64,000 bases of DNA from Streptomyces sp. TLI_053 (GTDB taxonomy: Bacteria; Actinomycetota; Actinomycetes; Streptomycetales; Streptomycetaceae): assembly GCF_900105395.1 (NCBI RefSeq), contig NZ_LT629775.1, forward strand, positions 6,785,501-6,849,500, given 5' to 3'. A program made the position numbers and the translations under genes. Shown here piece after piece: positions 34,591 through 42,783 of the stretch. The notes beneath the pieces were generated by a model. That model saw only the letters and a program-made list of their open reading frames with translations, was not told where the DNA came from and did no database searches. Within the stretch, counting starts at the first letter, position 1. Each line of letters opens with the position of its first letter.

Positions 34591-36210
34591 CTACGCGCAG
34601 GTGGTGCCCTCGGCCGGCACCTTGTCGGCCAGCAGGTACTGGTCGACGGCCTGCTTGAGGCAGGCGTTGCCGGAGTCGTAGCCGCCGTGGCCCTGGCCCT
34701 GGAGGGTGACCTCGACCCCGACGCCCGGGCCGAGTTGCCGCACCATCGCCCCGGCGCCCTCGTACGGGGTGGCCGGGTCGCCGGTGTTGCCGATGACGAC
34801 GATCGGCGCCGAGCCCGGCGCGGACACCTCGGGGAGGTCGGCGCCGCCCTGCACCGGCCAGCCGGTGCAGGAGGTCAGGCCCCAGGCGGTGAAGTCGCCG
34901 AACACCGGAGAGGCCTGGCGGAACGCGGGCAGCAGCCCCTGCACGTCGGCGGCGGTGTAGCGGGACCTGTCGTCGGCGCAGCTGATCGCCCGGTTGGCGG
35001 CGGACTGGTTGCTGTAGTGGCCCTGCTGGTCGCGGCCGGTGTAGGCGTCGGCGAGCGCGAGCAGGGTGGTGCCGGTGCCGCCCTGCATCGCCTCCTGGAG
35101 CCCGACGGAGAGGGCGTTCCAGGAGTTCGGGTTGTAGAGCGCGGCGGCGATGCCGGTGACCGCGAGGTCCTGGGTCAGCTTGCGGGAGCCGTCGGTGGGA
35201 AGCGGGGCGGCGTCGAGAGCGGTCAGCAGGTCGGTGATCCGCCGGGTGCCCTCCTCGCCGCCCTGGCCGGTCGGGCAGGACGGTCCGGCCTGCGCGGCGC
35301 ACGCCTTCATGAAGTTCTCCAGGGCGAGTTGGAAGCCCTTGGCCTGGGCGAGCGCGTTCTGCTCCGGGTCCTTGGTCGGGTCGACGACGGCGTCCATCAC
35401 CAGGTGGCCGACGTTGCCCGGGTACTGGTGGGCGTAGACGCCGCCGAGTTCGGTGCCGTAGGAGATGCCGAAGTAGTGCAGTTTCGCGTCGCCGAGCACC
35501 TGGCGCATCAGGTCGAGGTCGCGGGCGGCCGAGACGGTGTCGACGTGGGGCAGGACGGCCCCGGAGTTCTGCTCGCAGGCGGCGACGTAGGCGGTGTTGG
35601 CCGCGTCGAGCGCGGTGGTCTCGGCCTGGTCGTCGGGCGAGCCGTCGACGGCGGCGGAGGCGTCGGTGGCGGCGTCGTCCAGGCACCGTACGCCCGCGCT
35701 GTTGCCGACCCCGCGCGGGTCGAAACTCACCAGGTCGTAGCGGGCGTTGAGGTCGGCGTAGTCCTTGGCGAGGGCGGGCAGGGTGGCGACGCCGGAGCCG
35801 CCGGGGCCGCCGAAGTTGTAGATCAGCGAGCCGATCCGGGACTGCCCGCCGGTGCCGGTGGCCACGGCCCGGATCAGGGCCAGGTCGATGGTCTGCCCGT
35901 CGGGCTTCGTGTAGTCCAGCGGGGCCTTGAGGGTGGCGCACTGCCAGGGCGCGCCCGGGGCGGAGCCGTCGCCGCCCTGGGCGGTGGAGGGGGCCGGGCA
36001 GGGCTGCCAGTCGAGCTGCTGGCCGGTGAGCGAGGCCGGCAGCGGCGGGACGCCCGCGGAGGCTGAGGCTGAGGCGGAGGTGGAGCCCGAGGAGGCGGGA
36101 GCGGTGGGCGAGGCGGCGGCGGTGCCGGAGCCGCTCTCGCAGGCGGCCGTGCCGGCGGCCAGGACCGCGGCGAGGCCGAGGGCCCCGGCGCCGCGTACGA
36201 CAGGGTGCAT
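34591..36210 (-). CDS. Secreted alpha/beta-hydrolase, tripeptidyl-aminopeptidase-like lipoprotein
   Basis: 539 aa. Signal peptide with lipobox (TAAC, Cys24), then a Ser/Ala-rich linker (about 28-55). The hydrolase shows the oxyanion segment NFGGPGGSG, nucleophile elbow GISYGTELGG, and the late catalytic Asp (NTGDPATPYEGA) and His (GQGHGGYD). The C-terminal TAP-like region with paired Cys (ISCADDRSRY, SCTGWPV) matches the Streptomyces SlpD/SlpE and Tap family, which removes N-terminal di- or tripeptides outside the cell. Divergent from the SsgA-like gene. Exact specificity unknown. Confidence 0.92.
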   Translation of the reverse strand: MHPVVRGAGALGLAAVLAAGTAACESGSGTAAASPTAPASSGSTSASASASAGVPPLPASLTGQQLDWQPCPAPSTAQGGDGSAPGAPWQCATLKAPLDYTKPDGQTIDLALIRAVATGTGGQSRIGSLIYNFGGPGGSGVATLPALAKDYADLNARYDLVSFDPRGVGNSAGVRCLDDAATDASAAVDGSPDDQAETTALDAANTAYVAACEQNSGAVLPHVDTVSAARDLDLMRQVLGDAKLHYFGISYGTELGGVYAHQYPGNVGHLVMDAVVDPTKDPEQNALAQAKGFQLALENFMKACAAQAGPSCPTGQGGEEGTRRITDLLTALDAAPLPTDGSRKLTQDLAVTGIAAALYNPNSWNALSVGLQEAMQGGTGTTLLALADAYTGRDQQGHYSNQSAANRAISCADDRSRYTAADVQGLLPAFRQASPVFGDFTAWGLTSCTGWPVQGGADLPEVSAPGSAPIVVIGNTGDPATPYEGAGAMVRQLGPGVGVEVTLQGQGHGGYDSGNACLKQAVDQYLLADKVPAEGTTCA

Positions 36211-36575
36211 GGGGGTGGTCCGTTCCTGGGGTCGCGGCGGGGAGGGGGCGCGCGGGCCGCTGCGGGGGCGGCGGCGCTCGGGGCTGCTGCGGCGTCAGCC
36301 TAGGGACGGGGCGGACCCGGCGCGGGGCGGCGCGCCGTCGGCCTGGGCCGCGCGGGTGGTCCGGCGCGGGTGGTCCGGCGCGGAGGGAGGGACGGAAGGA
36401 AGGGACGGCAGGAAGGGACGGCAGGGAGGGACCGACGGACGCGGGGGTTGCCGAAGCCCGGGTGGCTCGTTGTTCCTGCCGTGAGCCCTGACTTTTCCGC
36501 CCGTGGCGGTTGTGAAGAAACGATTCTGCATGCCCGCGTCGCCGTTCCGGCGGTGCGCCCCACCCGGAGGCGGTC
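36211..36575. other. Divergent gap with tandem repeats
   Basis: 365 nt between the hydrolase and SsgA-like genes. Two exact 14-nt units CGCGGGTGGTCCGG stand in tandem at 36351-36378. Next come three purine-rich units of about 13 nt of the type AAGGGACGGCAGG (about 36396-36432). The right 90 nt are more AT-rich (TTGTGAAGAAACGATTCTGC) and probably carry the SsgA-like promoter. The SsgA-like ribosome-binding site GGAGG is at 36565-36569. Confidence 0.5.
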
Positions 36576-37046
36576 ATGACGTACGACAGCCCGCGCGTCC
36601 CCGCGCAGTACGCCCCCGGTGACGGCTGCGCGGTCGAGCTCGACCTGCGGGTCGCCGTCTGCCCCGGTCTGACCGTCTCCGTCGCGGCCCGGCTGCGGTA
36701 CCACGCCGCCGACCCCTACGCCGTCTTCCTCGACAACCACACCGACCTCGCCACGCCCATCACCTGGGTGTTCGCCCGCGACCTGCTCGCCACCGGACTG
36801 CACGGCTGGTCCGGGATCGGCAGTGTGTCGGTCCACCCCGGCGTGGACGAGCGGCTCGACTCCGTCTTCATCACCCTCACCGGCGAGGGGAGCAGCGTCG
36901 TCCTGCGGGCCCCCGCCGGGCGGGTCCGGGACTTCCTCGCCCGCACCGAGAGCCTGGTCCCGATCGGGCGGGAGCGCACCCGTCTCGACCTGGACGGGCT
37001 GCTGCGGAGGCTGTGCGACGGTGGCGCCGCCTCGCCCGGGCCGTGA
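36576..37046 (+). CDS. SsgA-like (SALP) sporulation/cell-division regulator
   Basis: 156 aa. SsgA-family marks: the N-terminal VELDLRVAVCPGLTVSVAAR, then YRYHAADPYAV-like LRYHAADPYAVFLDNH and TPITWVFARDLLATGLHG, and the C-terminal LVLRAPAGRVRDFLARTESL-like segment. SALPs occur only in morphologically complex actinomycetes, where they direct septum and spore-wall sites (SsgA/SsgB) or act in spore maturation (SsgC-G). I cannot tell which paralogue this is. GGAGG lies 6 nt before ATG. A very long hairpin follows. Confidence 0.92.
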   Translation: MTYDSPRVPAQYAPGDGCAVELDLRVAVCPGLTVSVAARLRYHAADPYAVFLDNHTDLATPITWVFARDLLATGLHGWSGIGSVSVHPGVDERLDSVFITLTGEGSSVVLRAPAGRVRDFLARTESLVPIGRERTRLDLDGLLRRLCDGGAASPGP

Positions 37047-37080
37047 CGGCGGTCCGGTACCGCGCCGCCCGGGGCCTCCG

Positions 37081-37134
37081 GGCCGTGTCCTTCGGACCGC
37101 GCCGCCCGCCCGGCGCGGTCCGAAGGACACGGCC
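37081..37134. terminator. 24-bp perfect hairpin terminator
   Basis: Arms 37081-37104 and 37111-37134 are perfect complements (beginning GGCCGTGTCCTTCGG), with loop CCCGCC. It separates convergent genes (stops at 37046 and 37134). The right arm reaches the last base of the terpene-synthase-like gene. It is the longest perfect stem in the window. Confidence 0.88.
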
Positions 37135-38162
37135 TACGGCCGCCCCGTCTCCGCGACGGTGCGCAGCCGGCCGAGGACGTCCAGGGGCAGGCCCGGGTAG
37201 CGGACGCCGGCGAGGGCGAGGTGTCCGCGGAGATTGCCGTCCACCAGTTCGCCCAGCAGGGCGGGCAGCGGCCGGTGCCGTTCGGCGGCGAGCGTCGCGA
37301 CCAGGGTGTTGTAGCGGGTGACGGCGGACTCGACGGCGCCCGCGCGGTCGCCGGTGCCGCGGGCCCGGGCGAGCACGGTGTTCCCGGCCGCGGCGCGCCC
37401 TCCGGCGCGCTCCTCGACCGCTGCCGACAGCAGGTCGTTGGCCAGGTACACGGCCTCCACGGTCGCCTCGGCGAACGCGTGCCCGGAGGAGCCGGGAGCG
37501 GGCGGGGGCAGGGCCCGCAGCAGTCGCCAGCACTCGATGTGCGGCCGCGCGCCGATCGTCTCCGCGCGGGGGACGGGCGCCCGCCCGGGCGGTGGCGGCC
37601 CGGCGGCCTCCGCCGCGGTGGCCGCGCAGAACTCGGCGACCAGCGCCGTCAGCCGCCCGGTCGGCAGTCCGCGGCCGCGGAGGTCCGCCAGCAGGACGCG
37701 CAGTGCCCGGGCGGCCTCTCCGTCGCCGTACCCGGTGCCGGCCCGGATGCGGTCGGCCAGCGCCCGGGCCTCCTCCGGCGGGCCGTCCTCCACCAGGAAG
37801 AACAGCGCGATGTACCGGCCGACCGTCAGATGCTCGGCGGGGTCGGCGTCGGCGGGGGAGGCGTGCAGTTCGAACACGGTGGTGAACACCGCCTCCCCGG
37901 CGTGCCAGGAGGCGCCGCGGTCGCAGCCGCAGTGGGCGAGGGACTCCGTCAGCAGCGCTGCGGCCAGGGCGGGCGCGCCCGGGGCGGCCAGGACGTCCCG
38001 GAAGGGCGCCAGCAGTGCCGCCACCGCGGCGCTCCCTCCGGTCCGGGGCGTCCCGTCGGTGGTCCGGGCCGTCCTGTCGGCGGTCCCGGTGGTTCCGGTG
38101 GCCCTGTCGGCGGTCCCGGCTGCCCCGTCGGTGGTCCCGGTCCCGTCCTCCTCCGTGCTCAC
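37134..38162 (-). CDS. Terpene-synthase-like protein (class I fold)
   Basis: 342 aa. The GTG start (38162) overlaps the upstream gene stop as GTGA. Residues ~5-45 are a Thr/Asp/Gly low-complexity tail. The rest is helical and carries class I terpene-cyclase marks: an acidic motif LFFLVEDGPPEEA, comparable to DDxxxE with Glu for the first Asp, and a complete NSE triad NDLLSAAVEE (NDxxSxxxE), then TRYNTLVATLAAERH. The family ionises prenyl diphosphates with three Mg2+. Identity to characterised synthases is clearly low and the substrate is unknown. It is co-transcribed with a cyclase-like gene and a methyltransferase. Confidence 0.65.
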   Translation of the reverse strand: MSTEEDGTGTTDGAAGTADRATGTTGTADRTARTTDGTPRTGGSAAVAALLAPFRDVLAAPGAPALAAALLTESLAHCGCDRGASWHAGEAVFTTVFELHASPADADPAEHLTVGRYIALFFLVEDGPPEEARALADRIRAGTGYGDGEAARALRVLLADLRGRGLPTGRLTALVAEFCAATAAEAAGPPPPGRAPVPRAETIGARPHIECWRLLRALPPPAPGSSGHAFAEATVEAVYLANDLLSAAVEERAGGRAAAGNTVLARARGTGDRAGAVESAVTRYNTLVATLAAERHRPLPALLGELVDGNLRGHLALAGVRYPGLPLDVLGRLRTVAETGRP

Positions 38163-39187
38163 GGCCGGGCGGCGGTCTCCGGGCGCAGCGCGCGGACCGC
38201 GAACAGGGTGGTGAGGTGCGGCGAGCCGAAGTACAGCGGCAGCCGCCCGGTGCGGAAGTAGCCGGCGGCCGGCCAGGAGCCGTCCGCGAGTTGGGTCCCG
38301 GCCAGCCGGCGGCGCAGCTCGGGCAGTTCGGCGCTCTCGCCGGCGCTCTCGCCGGCGTGCTCGCCGGCGAGCACGAGCAGTGCCACCAGGAGCGGCGTCT
38401 CGGCGGTCTGGGTGGTCACGTGCCCCACCGCCCGCCGTACCGGCCCGGCGAGTTCGGGCACCACGGTGGAGGCCCGGGCGGCGGCGTGCAGGAAGGCTTC
38501 CGGGGCGGAGTAGTAACGGGTGCCGGTGCGGGGGCCGTTGAGGTGTTCGACGACGTACCGGAGGGTCGCCTCGGCCGCCGGGTGCGGCAGCCGGTGGGCG
38601 GCGCCCGGAAGGTGCAGTGCGAACAGGATGTTGGCGGCGGACACGGCGTCGTAGCGCCGTCCGCGCGCGGGACTGCGGTCGCTGTCCTCCCAGTAGGCCG
38701 GTATCGGACCGTCGTCCGGGCCTATCTGGGTGTCCAGCAACTCCCGCGAAAGGTCGTCCAGTTCGGCAGCCCCGAGCAGCCCGTGCCGGGCCAGGCCGAC
38801 GGCCGCGACGGCGGTGCTGTCGGTGTCGGCGGGGAACGGGAGGCCGGGCGGGAAGATGCGGTAGCGCTGCGCCGCGGGCTCGCGGTACCGCGCGACCTGC
38901 GACGCCAGCGCGGCGACCAGCTCGCGCTCCTCGGCGCGTTCGGACCCCGGCCGCAGCAGCGCGAGCCCCCACATCGCGGAGAAGCCCTCGTCGTCCGGGT
39001 CGAAGCCGAGGTCCTCCCCGTGCGTGACGAGCAGGTGCCGGCGCGCCTCGGCGCCGCTGAGCGGGCGGCGCAGCTCCGGGTCGGCGCCGGGCCGGGCGGA
39101 GGGGAGTCCGGTGGGCCCCAACGCCCGGTGGAGGAAGCCCAGTCCGCGCCCGACGGCGTCGTCCCACGGCGTTTCGTCGGCGGACAT
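38159..39187 (-). CDS. Squalene-cyclase/prenyltransferase-repeat protein (class II cyclase-like)
   Basis: 342 aa. Helical alpha/alpha-barrel repeats: PFPADTDSTAVAAVGLARHG resembles the class II DxDD(T)A region (here DTDS), and the C-terminal LAGTQLADGSWPAAGYFRTG then LYFGSPHLTTLFAVRAL is a QW-type motif of squalene-hopene cyclases. At 342 aa it is about half of a normal SHC and would form a single barrel. Class II cyclases start by protonation rather than diphosphate loss. The fourth Asp of DxDD is Ser, so activity is uncertain. Its stop overlaps the start of the terpene-synthase-like gene, so the two products are probably made in equal amounts. Confidence 0.7.
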   Translation of the reverse strand: MSADETPWDDAVGRGLGFLHRALGPTGLPSARPGADPELRRPLSGAEARRHLLVTHGEDLGFDPDDEGFSAMWGLALLRPGSERAEERELVAALASQVARYREPAAQRYRIFPPGLPFPADTDSTAVAAVGLARHGLLGAAELDDLSRELLDTQIGPDDGPIPAYWEDSDRSPARGRRYDAVSAANILFALHLPGAAHRLPHPAAEATLRYVVEHLNGPRTGTRYYSAPEAFLHAAARASTVVPELAGPVRRAVGHVTTQTAETPLLVALLVLAGEHAGESAGESAELPELRRRLAGTQLADGSWPAAGYFRTGRLPLYFGSPHLTTLFAVRALRPETAARP

Positions 39188-39281
39188 CGCGTCCCGTCCC
39201 CTCTCGCTGCCGGCCGGCCGGTCGGCGGTGCGACCCGGCCCTGTCCACCTCCTTCCTTCCCGGCCGGGGCGCCCGCATGCC

Positions 39282-40016
39282 TCAGTCGGCGAGCGGCCTG
39301 CGGAACAGGGCGGTGAGCAGCACGGGCAGGCCGAAGAGCGGCGACGCGGGCCCCTGCGGGACCATCGGGCGGATCTCCAGCTCGGTGAACCCGGCGAAGA
39401 TCCACCGGAGTTCGTCCGGGGTGAAGGCCAGTCCGCCGTCCAGCCGGCCGTTGCGGTACAGCGCGGTGTCCGGCAGCTCCGAACCCATGGCGCCGGCCGC
39501 GAAGCAGGTCAGCCCGAAGTGCCCGCCCGGCGCGAGGACGCGCTCCAGCAGGGCCAGGTAGCTGATCCGGCGGTGCGGCGGGAGGTGGTGCAGGCAGCCC
39601 GAGTCGTACACCAGGTCGTAGTGGGGGAGGGGGAGTTCGGTGCCGAAGATGTTGCCGTGGTGGAAGCGCGGGGCGACGCCCGCCGCCTCCGCGCGCTCGC
39701 GCGCCCAGGCGAGGGCGGTCGCGGAGAGGTCGACGGCGTCCACCTCGAAGCCGAGCGAGGCGAGGTGCACGGCGTTGCGGCCGGCCCCGCAGCCGAGGTC
39801 CAGTACCCGCGCACCGGGCGGCAGCGGGCCGGCGTCGAGCAGTGCGACGAGGTTCTCGTCCGGCTTGTCGACGAAGAACGGCCGCCCGGAGTCCCGGTCG
39901 GCGTAGAAGCCGTCCCACCAGTCGGCGGCCCGGTCGGTCCAGCGGTCGGCTTCGGGGCGGAAGAGTCCGTCGAGCAGGTCGAGGACGTCGTCGACGGAGC
40001 GGACGGTGCGGTTCAA
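39282..40016 (-). CDS. SAM-dependent class I methyltransferase
   Basis: 244 aa from TTG 40016, with GGAAGG 7 nt upstream. Motif I VLDLGCGAGRNAVHLASLGF, motif II VDAVDLSATALAWA, post-motif LPLPHYDLVYDSGCLHHLPP and APGGHFGLTCFAAGAMGSEL. A Methyltransf_25/TehB-like enzyme. The N-terminal RWTDRAADWWDGFYADRDSG is typical of this branch. It lies 94 nt upstream of the cyclase-like gene on the same strand and may modify the terpenoid product, though an unrelated housekeeping role cannot be excluded. Confidence 0.88.
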   Translation of the reverse strand: MNRTVRSVDDVLDLLDGLFRPEADRWTDRAADWWDGFYADRDSGRPFFVDKPDENLVALLDAGPLPPGARVLDLGCGAGRNAVHLASLGFEVDAVDLSATALAWARERAEAAGVAPRFHHGNIFGTELPLPHYDLVYDSGCLHHLPPHRRISYLALLERVLAPGGHFGLTCFAAGAMGSELPDTALYRNGRLDGGLAFTPDELRWIFAGFTELEIRPMVPQGPASPLFGLPVLLTALFRRPLAD

Positions 40017-40288
40017 GGGCGGGCCTTCCGGAGGGGGCGGGATGCTTCCAGCGTAGGAGGCGGCGGAGGTGCGTTCACCTCCGATTCCCGGTGCCGAAAG
40101 GGCCGTTGGGCCCTGCTGCGGCCCCGGCCGGACGGCCGCCGCCCTGGCCTGCGGACCCCGGGGCGGTCGGTCGGCCGCACCGTGCCGCAGGCCCGGGAAA
40201 GGGCGTCCGGGCACGCCGCCGGAGCCCGCCGGACGGGGGCGCCGGATCACATGTCGATCACGTTCCGGCGGCCGCCCCGCCCGCCCGG

Positions 40289-40684
40289 TCAGTCGCCGTC
40301 GGCCGCACCGGCGGAGAGGAGTTCGCAGTCGGCGAAGTTCATGCAGCCGCAGGCGAGGCAGGCCGCGACGGCGTCCCGGAGCCGCTGGGTCTGGCGGACC
40401 ACGAGGTCGAGCTCGGGGAGCTTGCGTTCGGCCAGGGCACGCCACTGGCGGGTGGTGCCGCGCGCGGTGGAGGAGTCCAGCAGCCCTCGGATCTCGGCCA
40501 GCGTGAAGCCCGCCCGCTGGGACATCCGGATCAGGGCGACCCGGCGCAGCGCGGCCGCCGGCCAGACCCGGCGGCCGCCCTCGCGCCGGGCGGCGGGCAG
40601 CAGGCCGAGGCTCTCGTAGTACCGCAGCGCCGAGGGCCGCAGCCCGGTCTGCCGGGCCAGTTCCCCGATTCCGACGTCCTGCAC
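40289..40684 (-). CDS. MerR-family regulator with SoxR-type cysteine cluster
   Basis: 131 aa from GTG 40684; ATG 40774 would add 30 residues running across the divergent promoter. MerR HTH: IGELARQTGLRPSALRYYES, then RRVWPAAALRRVALIRMSQR and a dimer helix. The C-terminus has CLACGCMNFADC, the CX2CXCX5C spacing that holds [2Fe-2S] in SoxR. Redox or nitric-oxide sensing is therefore expected. It is divergent from an MFS exporter whose promoter has the 19-bp spacer that MerR proteins untwist. Confidence 0.88.
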   Translation of the reverse strand: MQDVGIGELARQTGLRPSALRYYESLGLLPAARREGGRRVWPAAALRRVALIRMSQRAGFTLAEIRGLLDSSTARGTTRQWRALAERKLPELDLVVRQTQRLRDAVAACLACGCMNFADCELLSAGAADGD

Positions 40685-40734
40685 GTGCGCCCCCGCCCCC
40701 GGTTCCGCTGCCCGGTCCCGCTCTCCGGTTCCGC

Positions 40735-40765
40735 TTGACTTCAAGCGCGCGTGAACCGCTTGCCT
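40735..40765 (+). promoter_or_regulatory. MerR-type promoter of the MFS gene
   Basis: -35 TTGACT (40735-40740), 19-nt spacer, -10 TTGCCT (40760-40765). ATG 40773 follows after 7 nt, so the mRNA is probably leaderless. The spacer contains the dyad TTCAAGCGCGCGTGAA (40740-40755), and GCTTGA-ct-TCAAGC spans 40733-40746. Confidence 0.75.
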
Positions 40766-40772
40766 GGCCTGC

Positions 40773-42185
40773 ATGATCTCATCCGCACCACTGGTCCGGC
40801 GGCTTCCCCCGGCCTACCGTCCACTGTTCGCCCCCGGCCCGTTCCGGCGGCTGCTCCCCGCGCTCGCGGTGTCCGACCTCGGCGACGGCATGAGCGCCGT
40901 CGCCGTGCCGTGGCTCGCGCTGCAACTGGCCCCGCCCGGGCAGGCCGGACTGTTCGTCGGGGCTGCCGTCGCCGCGTACGTCCTGCCCGGCGCGCTCGGT
41001 GCGCTGCTGCTCGGCCGGTGGCTGCGCGGACTGCCCGCCCGGCGGCTGATCCGGGCGGACGCGTGGACGCGCGCGGTGCTGCTCGGCGCGGTCCCGGTGG
41101 GGTGGGCGTCCGGGGTGCTGGCGCCCTGGCTGCTGCTGGCCCTGCTGGCCGGCTCCTCGCTGCTGCACGGCTGGGGCGCGAGCGCCCGGTACGCCCTGGT
41201 GGCCGAGGTGATCCCGGCCGGGCACCGGCTGGCGGCCAACGCGCTGCTCAGTACGAGTGGCTGGGTGGCGATGATCGCCGGACCGGCGCTGGCGGGGACG
41301 CTGACGGCGGTGGCCGCACCGGCCTGGGTGATCGGGCTGGACGCGCTGTCGTTCGCGGTGCTGGCGGTCGGTGCCGGACGGCTGTCCGCCGCCCCCGCCC
41401 CGGTCCCCGTCCCGGACTCCGCGCGTGACCGGACGGAGCAGGACGCCGTACCGCGCGGCGAGGGACTGCGGGTGCTGCGGGCCAGGCCGCAACTGCTCGC
41501 GCTGCTCGCCCTGACCTGGCTGTTCAATCTGGCCTGGGGCCCGGTGGAGGTCGCGCTGCCGCTGTTCGTCGGGCAGGAGCTGGCGGCCGGGCCGGGCCTG
41601 CTCGGTGCCTACTGGGCGGCCTTCGGGGTCGGGGCGGTGCTGGGTGCGCTGGCCGTCGGCATGCTGCGCGGCGGCGCCGTCCGGCGGGTGCTGCTGGGGA
41701 TCGTCGCCGCGCACGGTGTCGCCCTGCTGTCGTTCGCGCCGCCCGGCCCGGCCGCGGTCTCGGTGGCCGGGTTCGCCGTGGCCGGCGTGGTGTACGGCCC
41801 CTACGGCGCGCTGTCGCTCCGCCTGTTCCAGGACCTCACACCGCCGCCCGCCCTGACCTCCGTGCTGGCCCTGCGGTCCTCCGTGCTGATGACGGCCTCC
41901 CCGGCGGGCGCCACCCTGGGCGGTCCGCTGACGGCCGTGCTGGGGCCGCGCGCGGTGCTGGTCGGGGCGGGACTCGTGATGATCGCCGTGGCCGGGTGCG
42001 CGGCCGTGGCGCCGCTCCTGTCCGGACGCCTCGCGCGCGGGAAGTCGGCGGGTCCGACTTCCGGTGCGGTGGCGGGGCCGGTCCCGTCGGCCGACCGGCG
42101 GGAGTCGGCACCCGGCTCGACCGGCGGCGGCCTGTGCCCGCCCGCCCGGTCGGGCACAGGGGCGACGGAGTCGACGGCGGTGTGA
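40773..42185 (+). CDS. MFS transporter, probable efflux pump
   Basis: 470 aa, about 12 TM helices in two halves separated by a polar loop (about 210-240). N-terminal VSDLGDGMSAVAVPWLALQL and ALLLGRWLRGLPARRLIRAD (motif A-like) resemble MFS drug exporters of the MdfA/EmrB-like or enterobactin-exporter branch. The last ~50 residues (after LLSGRLARGKSAGPTSGAVA) are a polar tail encoded partly by a dispersed palindromic repeat, which suggests a late extension. The divergent SoxR-type regulator points to export of a redox-active compound. Confidence 0.9.
   Translation: MISSAPLVRRLPPAYRPLFAPGPFRRLLPALAVSDLGDGMSAVAVPWLALQLAPPGQAGLFVGAAVAAYVLPGALGALLLGRWLRGLPARRLIRADAWTRAVLLGAVPVGWASGVLAPWLLLALLAGSSLLHGWGASARYALVAEVIPAGHRLAANALLSTSGWVAMIAGPALAGTLTAVAAPAWVIGLDALSFAVLAVGAGRLSAAPAPVPVPDSARDRTEQDAVPRGEGLRVLRARPQLLALLALTWLFNLAWGPVEVALPLFVGQELAAGPGLLGAYWAAFGVGAVLGALAVGMLRGGAVRRVLLGIVAAHGVALLSFAPPGPAAVSVAGFAVAGVVYGPYGALSLRLFQDLTPPPALTSVLALRSSVLMTASPAGATLGGPLTAVLGPRAVLVGAGLVMIAVAGCAAVAPLLSGRLARGKSAGPTSGAVAGPVPSADRRESAPGSTGGGLCPPARSGTGATESTAV
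42040..42062. repeat. Dispersed palindrome family, copy C (inside MFS 3' end)
   Basis: GGAAGTCGG (42040-42048), 5-nt spacer, CCGACTTCC (42054-42062). The outer arms are imperfect. It codes for GKSAGPTS near the MFS C-terminus, so the repeat has been taken into the reading frame. Confidence 0.7.
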
Positions 42186-42200
42186 TGCGGCCGCCCGCGG

Positions 42201-42530
42201 CTACCGGCGCAGCCGCGCGGGGTCGAGGCTCAAGGTGAAGGGGTCGTCGAGCCGGGCGGTCGCGCCGACCTGGACGAGACGGTCGACGTAGAGACCGCGT
42301 TCGAGGTGCCCGAGGCAGAGGCGTGGCGCGGGTTCGAGCTCGATGCGCCAGTAGTGCGGGATCCCGGCTGCGGCATACAGGGACGGCTTCGTCTTCTTGT
42401 CGGCAACGCGGGTGGAGGGCGAGGCGATCTCGATGGCCACGGCGATGTCGTGCGCGCCGAGGGTGCGTCCGCGACCGTCCACGGCCCACTGTGCTCGGAG
42501 ACTGCAACGCTCACGAGTCCTTCCTTCCAC
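42201..42530 (-). pseudogene. Truncated Uma2-family (DUF820) endonuclease-like gene
   Basis: The last ~75 codons read like the C-terminal half of Uma2-family proteins: DIAVAIEIASPSTRVADKKT then KPSLYAAAGIPHYWRIELEP, with the PD-(D/E)xK-like acidic and Lys residues. Full-length members are about 180-200 aa; here only 109 codons are open and the N-terminal half is replaced by unrelated sequence. It is most likely a 5'-truncated remnant, though translation from the ATG at 42530 is possible. Confidence 0.6.
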
Positions 42531-42783
42531 ATGGCGCCTTCCCGCACTGTCCCCGACCGGACGCCGGGCGGTACCGGTTCACGGCTTCGTACGGCTGACC
42601 GGCCCGGCAGACCGGTCAGGACCGGGCAGCGCGAAGCCGCAGGTGGGCGGTGCGCGCCGGTGAGCGCGGTGGTGGGCAGTCTGCGGTCCCCGGCGCACTC
42701 CGGGCAGCCTGCGCGCCGGAAGTCGGCGGGGTCGACTTCCCGCGCGCGGGCGCGGGCCGGGGCCGGTGGACAGGGTCGGCCGT
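42531..42783. other. Non-genic part of the decay zone
   Basis: About 250 nt between two broken genes. It contains palindrome copy D (42711-42747). I see no gene. Confidence 0.5.
42711..42747. repeat. Dispersed palindrome family, copy D
   Basis: GCGCGCCGGAAGTCG (42711-42725), spacer GCGGGGT, and CGACTTCCCGCGCGC (42733-42747). 15-bp arms with one mismatch. Core and spacer match copy B. Confidence 0.8.

Noticed and set aside
40685..40774. MerR start at ATG 40774 (161 aa)
   Set aside because: The extra 30 residues are not MerR-like and would cover the MFS promoter and share bases with the MFS ATG; GTG 40684 fits the family N-terminus.
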